The translations under genes and the position numbers were made by a program. A DNA stretch of 64,000 nt from Bacteroidota bacterium (GTDB taxonomy: Bacteria; Bacteroidota; Bacteroidia; Bacteroidales; JAGONC01): positions 53,669-117,668 of the forward strand of contig JAKLFC010000012.1 in the NCBI GenBank assembly GCA_022711405.1, written 5' to 3'. This document shows, piece by piece, positions 1-9,062 of the stretch; the stretch's first letter is position 1, and each line of letters begins with the position of its first letter. The notes below the pieces were generated by a model that saw nothing but the letters and a program-made list of their open reading frames with translations, did not search any database and had not been told where the DNA came from.

Positions 1-387
1 GATGGCATTGTAAATCTTTTCCTGTATGGGCTTAATCAGTTCCTGACGTTTTTTGAAAAGGTCGCCATCCTTACCGAAACGCTGGCGCTGTAATTCTTTG
101 ACAGCCTGCTCTTTCTTAATGATCTCATCCTCTCTTTTCTTTTTCATCTCTTCGGGAAGAAGAACGGCTTCGGCCTGGTAGGATTTGTACAACTGGTCGA
201 TCTCAGTATATTTATCTTCGATTTCTTTTTGCCATTCGGCAGCCATGTCGTCCAGCAATGACTGGGCATCATTGTATTCGGGGATGTTTTTCAGGATATA
301 CTCGGTATCCACAAAGGCATATTTCTGAGCCAGACCGGAATATGCAGCCGCAATGATCAGGGCAGTGGCGAGCAGAATCTTTTTCAT
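1..387 (-). CDS. OmpH/Skp family periplasmic chaperone (3' part cut by window)
   Basis: The first 129 codons of an OmpH/Skp-type chaperone are visible; the C-terminus lies beyond base 1. It starts with a signal peptide (MKKILL..., Ala/Ile-rich, ending SGLAQ at about residue 21). The next segment, KYAFVDTEYILKNIPEY, is the usual first strand and helix of the family, and a charged coiled-coil-like region rich in Lys, Glu and Gln follows. Skp proteins are periplasmic and keep unfolded outer-membrane proteins soluble for delivery to BamA. The gene lies 64 bp downstream of bamA on the same strand, the normal Bacteroidales arrangement, where often two ompH copies follow bamA. The family call is firm; full length cannot be judged. 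Confidence 0.88.
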   Translation of the reverse strand, partial: MKKILLATALIIAAAYSGLAQKYAFVDTEYILKNIPEYNDAQSLLDDMAAEWQKEIEDKYTEIDQLYKSYQAEAVLLPEEMKKKREDEIIKKEQAVKELQRQRFGKDGDLFKKRQELIKPIQEKIYNAI

Positions 388-451
388 GGTATTCAGGTTC
401 TTTTAAGTGGTTTGAATTTCGTGCCGGATTGTTGTCAAATATTATACCAAA

Positions 452-3079
452 TTAATCGATGGACTGGTTGATAGAGAAATGGAACTGGCTTCCGTTTGCA
501 TTCGGCAGGCCAGGAACCTCGTCAAATCCGTAACCCCAGTCGAGGCCGAGGAGTCCGAACATGGGCAGGAAAACCCTTACGCCGACTCCGGCTGCGCGGT
601 ACAGGTTGAATGGCTCAAATGTCTCGAAGTTTGACCATGCATTACCTGTTTCCAGGAAGGCCAGCATATAGATGGTTGAACTGGGATTGAGTGACAGAGG
701 ATACCTGAGTTCCAGGGTATTCCTGTTGTATATCGTACCACCAATACTTTTATCCTTATAATAATGGGGTGTGAGGGACTCATTCTCGTATCCGCGGAAA
801 CCGATAATTTCACGGCCATCCATATTATTGTATCCTGAAAGTCCGTCCCCTCCGAGATAGTACCTTTCAAAAGGAGTGATGCCTATCGCCGGGTTATAAG
901 CTCCGAGGAAGCCATAACGAAACTTGAGGGCAAAGACCAGGTTACCGACAATGGGTTTGTAGACCACGGCCCGGAAGGCCCATTTATGATATTCGATCCA
1001 TTTGTATTTCTCACTTTCTTCGAGAAGCGAATAATCCTTATTGGAAAATGCAGAATAGGGTGGGGTCAGTTCGAGCGATATGGAGACTTCCGATCCTGTT
1101 CTGGCAAAGATGGGGGCGTCCACGGAGTTTCTGGCAAAGGTGATCCCATAAGTGATGCTGTTATAGTCGCCGGTTCCGGTTCCAAAAGAAAAGACGCTTG
1201 TATAATTATCCAGCTTATATCGCTGAAAGTTGATACTCTGAACCAGTGTAAAATAATCATCAGGCCAGGTGAGGCGTTTGCCAAGCATGAATGCGATCCC
1301 GTCAAGGGTGAATGATTGCCTGGAGATGTCATTCTTCGATAATCCATTGGAATAGAGGGAGTGGTAGTAGGATACCGTGAACGAATTAGGTTTCCTGCCT
1401 CCCAGCCATGGTTCGGTGAAGCTTGCGTTATAACTGATGTATCCTTTGCCGTAGGATTGCAGGCGGACCGACAGCTTTTGCCCGTCTCCTGTGGGAACCG
1501 GGCGCCACGCATTCTTTTTGAATATATTGTTGACGGAGAAATTGTTGAAAGAAACACCAAGGGTTCCGATGACCCTTCCGTACCCCCATCCACCTGAGAG
1601 TTCAATCTGGTCGGATGAAGTCTCCTCCACCTCGTATTGTATGTCGACGGTTCCATCGGCAGGATTCGGGATGGGGACCGGATTGATCTTTTCCTGATTA
1701 AAATACTGAAGCTGAGCCAGTTCACGTGTCGTACGGATGATATCCGAACGTGAGAAGAGTTCCCCGGGTTTGGTCCGTATCTCGCGGATGATCACATGGT
1801 CATTGGTACGGTCATTGCCTTTGATCGTCACTTTATTGATCCTGGCCTGTTTGCCCTCGTATATTCTCATTTCCAGATCAATCGAGTCGTTCTCCACCTT
1901 TACTTCTACAGGATCGACAGAAAAGAACAGGTATCCATTGTCAAGATAAAGGGAAGTCACATCCAGTCCGTTCAGGTTGAACGATAGGTTGGTGGTGAGC
2001 AGGTCGTTGTTGTAGACATCCCCTTTTTTGATTTTGAGCACCTCATTCAACTGTTCCGAGCTATATTTGGTATTTCCAATCCAGGTGATATTCCGGAAGT
2101 AATATTTATCACCTTCACTGATCCTGAGGTCAAGGTCAATGGTATTCCCGGGATTGGTAACGATCTTTTCGCTCACGAGCTTGGCGTCGCGGTAACCCTG
2201 TTCGTTGTATTTCTTGATCAGTGTATTCTTGTCTTCCCTGAAGTCATCGGCAATGAATTTGGACGTTTTAAAAATCCTGAGTTTCATATTATCCCCGAAA
2301 TAACCTGCCACAGTTTCGATCACTTTGACCATATCCAGGCTGGTGGCAGATTTAAGAGCAGCGATGACCAGGGTATCGAGATAGTTCATTGGGTGGATGT
2401 AACTTTTTTCCTTGGTCTTCTTCAGCGTTCCCTTGATCTGTTTATCGGACAATGCCGAATTGCCTTCTATATTGATCTGGTTGATCTTGACCCTGTTATG
2501 TTTGTCAATATGAATATCCAGGATTACATTGTTGGCTTTTATGGTATCGGTTATCTGGTTAAAGGTGACCTCGGTATTGAGGAAGCCTTTGTCCCTGAAA
2601 TATTTTTTGATGGATTGGGAAGTACGGACCAGGGTATTTTCCGTCAGCACATCGCCCGATCGCAGCGTGATCTCGTCCCGAAGGTTATCTGCTTCTGTCT
2701 TTTTGATGCCCAGGAGTGAGAATCTTGACATCCTGGGTCGTTCCTTCAGATAGATATTCAGGAAAATGATATCTTCCTGGATACTGGTGGCGGTGATCCG
2801 GATATCTTCAAACAGTCCCTGGTCCCAGAGGTTACGCAATGCATCGCTGATATCATCCCCCGGCACGGAGATGCGGTCGCCCACAGAAAGACCGGATAGC
2901 ATGATCAGGACGTTCTGGTCAAGGTACTGTATTCCGGTCACGGTTATCCCCCCTATCTCATATTCCTTTGATTTGCCGTAATCGATCACCGACAGGTCAT
3001 CGCCGATGGAGATCTGTGCCCAGCTGTTTAAGGTGAGCAGAATTCCGGTGATGACAATGATGAGCTTTTTAGGAGACAT
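452..3079 (-). CDS. bamA: Outer membrane protein assembly factor BamA
   Basis: BamA is the central outer-membrane protein that folds and inserts beta-barrel proteins. The 875-residue product has a signal peptide (MSPKKLIIVITGILL...NSWAQ), a run of POTRA domains over about residues 40-430 (for example the segment with ITVTGIQYLDQNVLIMLSGL) and a C-terminal barrel of the Bac_surface_Ag type. The barrel contains the conserved GFRGYE-like loop and ends in a beta-strand (FHFSINQSID). The reading frame stays open upstream to 3211, but ATG at 3079 gives a clean signal peptide and overlaps the uppS stop by only 11 bp, so I prefer it. It sits in the block nadK - barrel protein - uppS - bamA - ompH and is probably translationally coupled to uppS. 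Confidence 0.95.
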   Translation of the reverse strand: MSPKKLIIVITGILLTLNSWAQISIGDDLSVIDYGKSKEYEIGGITVTGIQYLDQNVLIMLSGLSVGDRISVPGDDISDALRNLWDQGLFEDIRITATSIQEDIIFLNIYLKERPRMSRFSLLGIKKTEADNLRDEITLRSGDVLTENTLVRTSQSIKKYFRDKGFLNTEVTFNQITDTIKANNVILDIHIDKHNRVKINQINIEGNSALSDKQIKGTLKKTKEKSYIHPMNYLDTLVIAALKSATSLDMVKVIETVAGYFGDNMKLRIFKTSKFIADDFREDKNTLIKKYNEQGYRDAKLVSEKIVTNPGNTIDLDLRISEGDKYYFRNITWIGNTKYSSEQLNEVLKIKKGDVYNNDLLTTNLSFNLNGLDVTSLYLDNGYLFFSVDPVEVKVENDSIDLEMRIYEGKQARINKVTIKGNDRTNDHVIIREIRTKPGELFSRSDIIRTTRELAQLQYFNQEKINPVPIPNPADGTVDIQYEVEETSSDQIELSGGWGYGRVIGTLGVSFNNFSVNNIFKKNAWRPVPTGDGQKLSVRLQSYGKGYISYNASFTEPWLGGRKPNSFTVSYYHSLYSNGLSKNDISRQSFTLDGIAFMLGKRLTWPDDYFTLVQSINFQRYKLDNYTSVFSFGTGTGDYNSITYGITFARNSVDAPIFARTGSEVSISLELTPPYSAFSNKDYSLLEESEKYKWIEYHKWAFRAVVYKPIVGNLVFALKFRYGFLGAYNPAIGITPFERYYLGGDGLSGYNNMDGREIIGFRGYENESLTPHYYKDKSIGGTIYNRNTLELRYPLSLNPSSTIYMLAFLETGNAWSNFETFEPFNLYRAAGVGVRVFLPMFGLLGLDWGYGFDEVPGLPNANGSQFHFSINQSID

Positions 3080-3827
3080 AATCTGGTCCGTCTGAGTATG
3101 AAGTGATCTTTCCAAATCTTCTTTCCCGTTTCTGAAAATCAATGACAGCCTCATAAAGGTCATTCCTGGTAAAGTCAGGCCAGAGTTTGGGGGTAAAATA
3201 CAGTTCTGCATAGGCGATCTGCCACAGCAGAAAATTGCTCAGCCGGTATTCTCCGCTGGTTCTGATCAGCAGTTCCGGATCAGGGTAGGGAGAGGTGGTC
3301 AGATGCAGTGCAAATAGGTTATCATCGATATGCTGAGGATCCAGCTGGTGATGAAGGGCTTTCCGGGCCAGGCTCCGGGCTGCTTCGACTATTTCCCAGC
3401 GGGAGCTGTAGCTGAGTGCAAGGATGAGGGTCATACGATCGTTGCCGGAGGTGGTTTGGATCGCCTCTTTCAATTCTTCCAGGCATCGGTCATCCAGGTC
3501 TGCCAGGTTTCCGATAGCCTGCAGTCGGATGTTGTTCTTCATGAGGGTTTTTGTTTCCTCACCGATCGTTTGTACCAGCAGCTTCATCAGGGCGCTGACC
3601 TCATCCCTGGGGCGGCCCCAGTTCTCGGTTGAGAAGGCATAAAGTGTCAGGTAGCTGATGCCCAGCTCTGCGGCAGCCTCGGAAATCTCCCTGACTGCCT
3701 TCACTCCCTGCTCGTGTCCGAAAACACGTTCCTTCCCCTTCCGCTGAGCCCAGCGGCCGTTACCATCCATGATCACCGCAACGTGTGAGGGTAGTTTTTC
3801 TAAATCTATGTGTTCTTTGAGGTCCAT
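3069..3827 (-). CDS. uppS: Isoprenyl transferase (undecaprenyl diphosphate synthase)
   Basis: UppS is a cis-prenyltransferase that extends farnesyl diphosphate with isopentenyl units to C55 undecaprenyl diphosphate, the lipid carrier for peptidoglycan and surface glycans. The family signature IMDGNGRWA with catalytic Asp is near the N-terminus, followed by the GHEQGVKAVREI helix, the YAFSTENW motif and the C-terminal DPELLIRTSGEYRLSNFLLWQIAY region. The length of 252 aa is normal. ATG at 3827 (MDLKEHIDLEKLP) matches the usual family start; a TTG four codons upstream at 3839 is an alternative. The gene is transcribed from the nadK side and overlaps bamA. Confidence 0.95.
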   Translation of the reverse strand: MDLKEHIDLEKLPSHVAVIMDGNGRWAQRKGKERVFGHEQGVKAVREISEAAAELGISYLTLYAFSTENWGRPRDEVSALMKLLVQTIGEETKTLMKNNIRLQAIGNLADLDDRCLEELKEAIQTTSGNDRMTLILALSYSSRWEIVEAARSLARKALHHQLDPQHIDDNLFALHLTTSPYPDPELLIRTSGEYRLSNFLLWQIAYAELYFTPKLWPDFTRNDLYEAVIDFQKRERRFGKITSYSDGPDYVS

Positions 3828-3871
3828 TTTGCCTGACAACCTATCACCTTTTGTTCAGTTTAACCTATATC

Positions 3872-4426
3872 TTAAAATTCAAGATTTCTGCATTTATGCT
3901 GATTGACAAAACTGAATTTGTAGGTGGCAGCCACACCCAGAAATCCATAAAAATCAAGGTTAGGCTCAAGGAACTCGACTCCCTTCCCAATTCCCAGATC
4001 TTTTCTGAGCCCTGCTTCAACAGCCAGTCCGAGCGATTTTCCAACACTGTACTTAAAGCCCAGTCCAAAAGGCAGAGCGACAGGCAAGCGTTTGGATGTT
4101 TGCGAAGAATAAGGGACCAACAATGAAAGTCCGCCAAAAATATAGGTTGAATAATAATTCTTGGTGCTTCCAAGAAAAAAATTGAGGTAGTTGATCTCGT
4201 ACCTGGCCGCCAGTTCAAACGCCTTACCTGCAATCGTCGCTGTTCCAGAGACAGCCTGCCTTGAATTGAAGCTATGGCGGTATATTAGTTCGTAGGCCAT
4301 GGAGGTTCGTTTCAGATTCCGGTCGATCCTGAATGCGGAGCCCACAAAACCACCAATTTCATCATACTGTGCAGAAGCACAGATGCACATAAAAACAATG
4401 GGCAGCATCAGCAGTATTTGTCTCAT
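3872..4426 (-). CDS. Small secreted beta-barrel-like protein between nadK and uppS
   Basis: A 184-residue protein with a signal peptide (MRQILLMLPIVFMCICASAQ). The rest consists of alternating hydrophobic and aromatic strands with Gly turns, like a small outer-membrane barrel (YEINYLNFFLG, YSTYIFGGLSLLVPY, FYGFLGVAATYKFSF). In Bacteroidales this position between nadK and uppS is usually held by a DUF6089-type outer-membrane protein. This product could be a short or divergent member, but I cannot confirm that without a profile search. Its place in the envelope block suggests a structural role in the outer membrane; no catalytic residues are visible. Confidence 0.75.
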   Translation of the reverse strand: MRQILLMLPIVFMCICASAQYDEIGGFVGSAFRIDRNLKRTSMAYELIYRHSFNSRQAVSGTATIAGKAFELAARYEINYLNFFLGSTKNYYSTYIFGGLSLLVPYSSQTSKRLPVALPFGLGFKYSVGKSLGLAVEAGLRKDLGIGKGVEFLEPNLDFYGFLGVAATYKFSFVNQHKCRNLEF

Positions 4427-4472
4427 GATTTTCAGGAGCGCAAAATTATCAAATTTTTCTTTCCAATGATCC

Positions 4473-5369
4473 TCAGGAATTACCGTTGGGATAGTTTCTG
4501 ATATCGATTCCCCATTTCAACTTGTCACGTATGGTGCTGAAGAAATTTTGTTTCTCCATCCGGATGAGGTTGATTTTGAAATCCTCTTTGACCACTATGA
4601 TCTCCGTGGAAGAATTGATCGCCTGAAAGCGGGAGTCCAGGCTGATATAGCATTCGCTGCTGCGGCCCTCCACGTTAAGGCGGATCACACGATTATCAGG
4701 GATAACGATAGGTCTGACCGTTAAATTGTGTGTGGCGATGGGAGTTATGATAAAATCCCCGGAATCCGGGTGAAGGATAGGTCCGTTGCAGGAAAGCGAA
4801 TAGGCCGTCGAACCGGTGGGGGTGGCGATCATCAGACCGTCAGCCCAGTAAGAGTTCAGAAAAAGGCCATCCACATAGGTATGGATGGTCAGCATGGTAT
4901 TGGGCTCTTTTTTATAAATGGCCAGTTCGTTCAGGGCATAGTTCACCTTACCGAACAAACCCTTTGGTGATTCCAGGCAGACCAGGGTTCGCTGATCCAG
5001 GGTGTAATTATGGGTGAGCAATGCATGGGATGCCAGTTCAATATGTTCTGTGGATACACTCGACAGGAATCCCAGGCGGCCAGTGTTGATCCCCAGGATA
5101 GGAATTCCCGAGTCCCTTACCAGTGCAAGGGTATCCAGCAAGGTGCCATCCCCTCCGATGGATACCAGGTAATCAAGACTGCCGGCGATATCCTGATGCG
5201 ATTCGAATGTATCATATTGTATATCAACATTATACAATTGCTTTAAACGACGTTGGAAGGGTTCATAAAGCATGACGTGAACACCGGATCCGGCCAAACG
5301 CTGGATGAGTTGCTGAATCGCGGATACATATTCCGCAGGAACGGACTTACCAAAAAGGCCTATGTTCAT
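4473..5369 (-). CDS. nadK: NAD kinase
   Basis: NadK phosphorylates NAD to NADP with ATP in the cytoplasm and so controls the NADP pool. The 298-residue product shows the GGDGT motif (SIGGDGTLLDT), NTGRLGFLSS, the NE-containing segment (ALNELAIYK) and the DGLMIATPTGSTAYS active-site region. Start ATG at 5369 lies 7 bp after the upstream CBS gene, so the two are co-transcribed. Length and motifs are normal for the family. Confidence 0.96.
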   Translation of the reverse strand: MNIGLFGKSVPAEYVSAIQQLIQRLAGSGVHVMLYEPFQRRLKQLYNVDIQYDTFESHQDIAGSLDYLVSIGGDGTLLDTLALVRDSGIPILGINTGRLGFLSSVSTEHIELASHALLTHNYTLDQRTLVCLESPKGLFGKVNYALNELAIYKKEPNTMLTIHTYVDGLFLNSYWADGLMIATPTGSTAYSLSCNGPILHPDSGDFIITPIATHNLTVRPIVIPDNRVIRLNVEGRSSECYISLDSRFQAINSSTEIIVVKEDFKINLIRMEKQNFFSTIRDKLKWGIDIRNYPNGNS

Positions 5370-5376
5370 AGTTCTG

Positions 5377-6039
5377 TCATATATTCAAGTACCTCATCAG
5401 GGAATCATAACGGTCGCGGAGGTCATCATTGGGATCCTTCGGGGAGAAGGATGCCTTGACGATATAATTATACCTGTTGAACGTCTGAAGGATGGACCTG
5501 ATGTCGGTCTGGTTTATTCTAATCGTTACATCCAGTTTTGTGGACTCCCTGTGAGAGGAAAGGTACAGGCCGAGGATCCTGGCATCGTTGGATTCGATGA
5601 TCCGGGCAATTTCTGACAACAGGTAATCGTTCACATTCAGCTCAAGGATGATCACCGCACCCGGGAATCCAATACCGCTAAGGACGCCAAAACCACCGAG
5701 CAGCTTCCGCATGGTGATAAGCCCGAGATAATCCTCTTTTTCATTGAGTACCGGTATGATGGAGATGTTCATGGAATCTGCCAGTTTGATCACATCAAAA
5801 ATATGGTCATACTCGCTGACGAAGGTACGCTGCAGGGCAGATTTGAGGCCCTCCAGCGGCTGATCCGGATCCCCAAGTGTATAGATGTCGGTTTCCGTGA
5901 TCAGTCCCAGGTATGCTTCCTTATCCGTTACCGGCATATGCCAGACTTTATATTCATCCATCAGCATCAGGGCGCTGGTGCCGGTGTCGGAAATTTTCAG
6001 CGGGTGGATACCCTCGGCGATCAGGTCTTTGGCAATCAT
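5377..6039 (-). CDS. CBS-domain protein, first gene of the nadK-bamA block
   Basis: A 220-residue cytoplasmic protein with two CBS domains (about residues 1-60 and 65-130) that often bind adenine nucleotides. It is followed by an ACT-like regulatory fold (about 140-210, with VIILELNVNDYLLSEIARII). In Bacteroidales a protein of this kind commonly precedes nadK. The two possible ligand-binding folds suggest a nucleotide or amino-acid sensor, but the substrate is unknown. No enzyme domain is attached. The gene is divergent from pdxJ, and the intervening 137 bp hold the pdxJ promoter. Confidence 0.85.
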   Translation of the reverse strand: MIAKDLIAEGIHPLKISDTGTSALMLMDEYKVWHMPVTDKEAYLGLITETDIYTLGDPDQPLEGLKSALQRTFVSEYDHIFDVIKLADSMNISIIPVLNEKEDYLGLITMRKLLGGFGVLSGIGFPGAVIILELNVNDYLLSEIARIIESNDARILGLYLSSHRESTKLDVTIRINQTDIRSILQTFNRYNYIVKASFSPKDPNDDLRDRYDSLMRYLNI

Positions 6040-6119
6040 TCAACCTCCACAAAACAAGGGTGCTAAGGTACTATTTTTTAGTGCATCAGCGCAGTGGGCG
6101 ATGAAATTTGAATGGATCA

Positions 6120-6150
6120 TTGAAGATGAGGATCCTTATTAGTAGATTTG
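6120..6150 (+). promoter_or_regulatory. Bacteroidota-type promoter of pdxJ
   Basis: TTG at 6120-6122, a 20-nt spacer and TAGATTTG at 6143-6150 fit the Bacteroidota consensus (TTG, about 20 nt, TAnnTTTG). Initiation would be expected near 6157, giving a leader of about 20 nt before the ATG at 6177. It supports that ATG rather than the longer frame beginning at 6108. Confidence 0.65.
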
Positions 6151-6176
6151 TGCTGCCGGTAACAAAAACAGTTCAT

Positions 6177-6902
6177 ATGGTCAGATTAAGTGTCAATATC
6201 AATAAGATTGCGACCCTGCGCAATGCACGCGGGGGAAACACGCCGGATGTGCTGAAGGCGGCGATTGATTGCCAGCGGTTTGGTGCGCAGGGCATCACTG
6301 TTCATCCCCGGCCGGATGAAAGGCACATCCGCTACCAGGATGTGCTGGATATAAAGCCTTTAATTACGACCGAGTTCAACATTGAAGGATATCCATCCGA
6401 GGCATTCATCGACCTGGTGCTGAAGGTCATCCCTGATCAGGTCACGCTGGTTCCTGATCCGCCGGGAGTGCTGACGTCCAATGCAGGATGGGACACCGTT
6501 TCGCACCAGGAATTTCTTTCCCGAGTAATCCTCATTTTCAGAGAGGCCGGGATACGGACTTCCCTTTTCATTGAGGCTGATCCCATCCTGATCCGTCATG
6601 CAAAAAAAACAGGGACAGACCGCGTGGAACTCTATACGGAAAGCTATGCCAGGATGTACCCTGCCGACAGGGAAGCAGCCATACGACCTTTTCTGGCAGC
6701 TGCACAGGCAGCCGTGGATGTTTCGCTTGGATTGAATGCCGGGCATGATCTCAGTCTTGAGAACCTCCGCTATTTTGCCACTCACATCCCGGGTTTGATG
6801 GAAGTCTCCATCGGTCATGCACTGATCTCAGATGCACTGTATCTCGGACTGGAGAATACCATTCAGATGTACAGGAGGCAGCTTGGCAATGTGGAAGGAT
6901 AG
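6177..6902 (+). CDS. pdxJ: Pyridoxine 5'-phosphate synthase
   Basis: PdxJ condenses 1-deoxyxylulose 5-phosphate with 3-amino-2-oxopropyl phosphate to give pyridoxine 5'-phosphate in DXP-dependent vitamin B6 synthesis. The N-terminal motif [17 protein letters not shown], the histidine-rich loop [13 protein letters not shown], the central TLVPDPPG segment and the C-terminal [11 protein letters not shown] phosphate-binding region are all present. The length of 241 aa is normal from the ATG at 6177; the frame runs back to 6108, but homologues begin at M(V)RLSVN. Confidence 0.95.
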   Translation: MVRLSVNINKIATLRNARGGNTPDVLKAAIDCQRFGAQGITVHPRPDERHIRYQDVLDIKPLITTEFNIEGYPSEAFIDLVLKVIPDQVTLVPDPPGVLTSNAGWDTVSHQEFLSRVILIFREAGIRTSLFIEADPILIRHAKKTGTDRVELYTESYARMYPADREAAIRPFLAAAQAAVDVSLGLNAGHDLSLENLRYFATHIPGLMEVSIGHALISDALYLGLENTIQMYRRQLGNVEG

Positions 6903-6912
6903 TGGACGTAAA

Positions 6913-6952
6913 GGTCATTTATGGTCATTTATGGTTATTTGTGGTTATTATA
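6913..6952 (+). repeat. Four imperfect 10-bp tandem units
   Basis: Between pdxJ and the hydrolase the sequence repeats a 10-bp unit: GGTCATTTAT twice exactly, then GGTTATTTGT and GGTTATTATA, with a further partial GGTTATTCGC nearby. The unit matches about one helical turn. No function is visible. Confidence 0.8.
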
Positions 6953-6987
6953 GTGGTTATTCGCTATAACTTGAACGATAAGAAGGC

Positions 6988-7782
6988 ATGAAGTTATTTT
7001 ACAGGCATTTTGGGTCGGGGGAGCCGTTGATCCTATTGCACGGGGTATTCGGAATGTCGGATAACTGGGTAACCGTTGGTCGCCGGCTGGGAGCGCATTT
7101 TTCCGTTTTCATACCCGATCAGAGGAATCACGGGCATTCACCTCATAATGAGGCTCATAACTATTATGCACTGGCAGACGACGTGCTGGAGTTCATGGAT
7201 GAGCATAACCTGCAGGATGCTGCCATCATCGGCCATTCGATGGGGGGAAAAGTGGCGATGTGTGTCGCACTGGAAGCTTCCCATCGTATTAACAAGCTGG
7301 TCATCATCGATATCAGTCCGAAGCAGTATCCGGTCAGGCAGGAGCACATTGGCATTTTGCATGCGATGCGCTCGGTGGACCTCAGCCAGCTTACCTCGCG
7401 TCAGGAAGCGGAAACACTTTTCCAAGAGTATCCCCTGAGCGACAGGATGAGGTATTTCATTTTAAAGAACCTGAACAGGGATCACGCCGGCCGTTTTTTC
7501 TGGAGGATCAATCTGGGCGCGCTGGAGGCGAACCTGGAGGGGATTTCCGGATCAATCCCCATCAGGGGCAGCTATGCAGGTCCCGTTCTTGTGATCCGGG
7601 GAGGGGATTCGGATTATATCACCGAGGCTGACGGGCCCTTCTTTTCCTTTTCCTTTCCCAATTATCGGATGACCACTATTGCAGGTGCATCCCACTGGGT
7701 GCATGCCGACCGCCCGGAAGAATTATTCACTGAGGTGATGGCTTTTCTAAGGCCAGGCCACCGTCAGGTCAGTACCTTATAA
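6988..7782 (+). CDS. Alpha/beta-fold hydrolase (YbfF-like esterase)
   Basis: A 264-residue cytoplasmic hydrolase with the canonical fold: the oxyanion region LLHGVFG at about 16-22, the DQRNHGHS motif typical of the YbfF group, the nucleophile elbow GHSMGG with Ser84, an acid near GGDSDYI and the catalytic His in GASHWVHAD. Members hydrolyse short acyl esters or thioesters; the natural substrate is unknown. It follows pdxJ by 85 bp. Its last 14 bases overlap the convergent LiaF-like gene. Confidence 0.88.
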   Translation: MKLFYRHFGSGEPLILLHGVFGMSDNWVTVGRRLGAHFSVFIPDQRNHGHSPHNEAHNYYALADDVLEFMDEHNLQDAAIIGHSMGGKVAMCVALEASHRINKLVIIDISPKQYPVRQEHIGILHAMRSVDLSQLTSRQEAETLFQEYPLSDRMRYFILKNLNRDHAGRFFWRINLGALEANLEGISGSIPIRGSYAGPVLVIRGGDSDYITEADGPFFSFSFPNYRMTTIAGASHWVHADRPEELFTEVMAFLRPGHRQVSTL

Positions 7783-8725
7783 TGCTCAGGCTGGAGACTG
7801 CCGCATCGATCGAGATGAAGATCCTGTTACTGCTTGAGTCGAAATCATCCGATTGGAAGGTGTGATCCTTGATCTTATGGAATCCTTCCAGTTCTCGTGA
7901 TGAAAGTACCGTATTGGCATTGACTTCACACCCGGATGCCTGAGGCACTTTGATGGTGATGGAGGATGCGCCGGCATCTATGGTTACCTGCGTCTCAGGA
8001 TAATCGTCGCCCAGGACCATTTCGATGGAGGCCGCTCCTCCGTCAATATCGATGGATTTGGTCTTGTAGGAGCTCATATCCAGGTCAACAGCTGCTGCAC
8101 CGATATCCAGGTCGAAATCCCACACAGGGGCGGGGTGAAGTTTGATGTTTACTTTATGTTCCCTGCCGGGCCGGTGGATATTTTGGTCCTGCAGGGTAAG
8201 CGAGATGATCTGTTTTTCCCCGGAATCCATGGAAGTCATGCTATAGTCTCCCCAGAAGCCTTTGCGTTCAAAGTCGATGAGATGGGTAGTGGTGTCGCTG
8301 ACATGGAACTCACCGGCAGCAGCATCCAGGCGCAGTTCAGCAGCAGTCATGGTCGAATCATAGGGCTCGACCAGGTTCTGGTAGGAGATATCAGCCTTAT
8401 CACTCCTTTTCTGTTGCCACTTCTCCCAGTCTTCGTCATTCCAGTTCCACTCATGGAACGGTCGCCCCAGCCAGCGGAATCCGGGATGCCTGGCCTGATT
8501 GTCGCGGGTCATCAGGAAAAAAGCGAAAACCAGAATCAGGAAGGATACCAGGAGCTTGATCCAGTCCTTCATCGGGATGAGGGATATTCCCCACAGCACC
8601 AGGACGATCGGCCACAGTCGCAGCAGTGACCACCAGGTAAACGAGATGGCTCCTACATTCCTGAGAATGATCAGGATACCGATAAGGATGAGGACAGCAC
8701 CCCAGAAAATTTTCTTGTAGCTCAT
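7769..8725 (-). CDS. LiaF-like membrane protein with C-terminal beta domain
   Basis: A 318-residue protein. The N-terminal ~75 residues hold about four closely spaced hydrophobic helices of the LiaI/LiaF-like (DUF5668) type. After a charged linker (GRPFHEWNWNDEDWEKW) comes a beta-rich domain (about 125-318) of the LiaF C-terminal or putative-adhesin type, with repeated short strands such as LRLDAAAGEFHVSD, LDIGAAAVDLDMSS and IDGGAASIEMVLGD. In Firmicutes LiaF proteins regulate an envelope-stress two-component system, but no LiaRS pair is seen here, so that role should not be assumed. ATG overlaps the stop of the small upstream gene by 4 bp. Confidence 0.75.
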   Translation of the reverse strand: MSYKKIFWGAVLILIGILIILRNVGAISFTWWSLLRLWPIVLVLWGISLIPMKDWIKLLVSFLILVFAFFLMTRDNQARHPGFRWLGRPFHEWNWNDEDWEKWQQKRSDKADISYQNLVEPYDSTMTAAELRLDAAAGEFHVSDTTTHLIDFERKGFWGDYSMTSMDSGEKQIISLTLQDQNIHRPGREHKVNIKLHPAPVWDFDLDIGAAAVDLDMSSYKTKSIDIDGGAASIEMVLGDDYPETQVTIDAGASSITIKVPQASGCEVNANTVLSSRELEGFHKIKDHTFQSDDFDSSSNRIFISIDAAVSSLSIIRY

Positions 8726-8964
8726 GGCAGATTTTTGTTTTTTTCTTTATACGCATTGTACACCAGAATAATTCCGCCCACAATCAGGATAACGGGCCAG
8801 AGATCGCCGAAACGAACATTGGGCAGGAGCCTGTCGATCAGAAATAAAATTCCGATGGTGATCAGAATGATCCCTGCCACAAGACTGCCGTTGGTCTTTT
8901 CCTTTTTTGGATCACGGGGCCCTGAGGGTACGGGATTGGGAATGTTGTTGGTTTCTTGTTCCAT
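8722..8964 (-). CDS. Small LiaI-like membrane protein
   Basis: An 80-residue protein: a Pro/Lys-rich N-terminus of about 25 residues and then two hydrophobic helices (SLVAGIILITIGILFLIDRLL and LWPVILIVGGIILVYNAY) of the LiaI-LiaF-like transmembrane family. It is the short partner of the following gene, to which it is coupled by a 4-bp ATGA overlap. Both may form one membrane complex. Function is unknown. Confidence 0.75.
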   Translation of the reverse strand: MEQETNNIPNPVPSGPRDPKKEKTNGSLVAGIILITIGILFLIDRLLPNVRFGDLWPVILIVGGIILVYNAYKEKNKNLP

Positions 8965-8990
8965 GGTTATCAGGATTTAAACATATGAAT

Positions 8991-9015
8991 CCATTCCGTC
9001 GATACGACAGAATGG
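8991..9015. repeat. 25-bp inverted repeat downstream of tatC
   Basis: Arms of 11 nt (CCATTCCGTCG and its complement, one C-A mismatch) enclose an ATA loop. It lies about 48 nt after the tatC stop and 27 nt upstream of the LiaI-like gene, so it could be an RNA hairpin ending the sulfur operon or an operator. No T-run follows on the minus strand, so it is not a standard intrinsic terminator. Confidence 0.6.
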
Positions 9016-9062
9016 TGATTGGACGTAAAGATATGAAAAAAAGTTACATTTTCGTCAGATTT

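Noticed and set aside
3080..3211. Longer bamA start
   Set aside because: Would lie inside uppS and put about 44 non-signal residues before a clear signal peptide.
7769..8964. Complete Lia envelope-stress system
   Set aside because: Only LiaI/LiaF-like proteins are present; no histidine kinase or response regulator is nearby.
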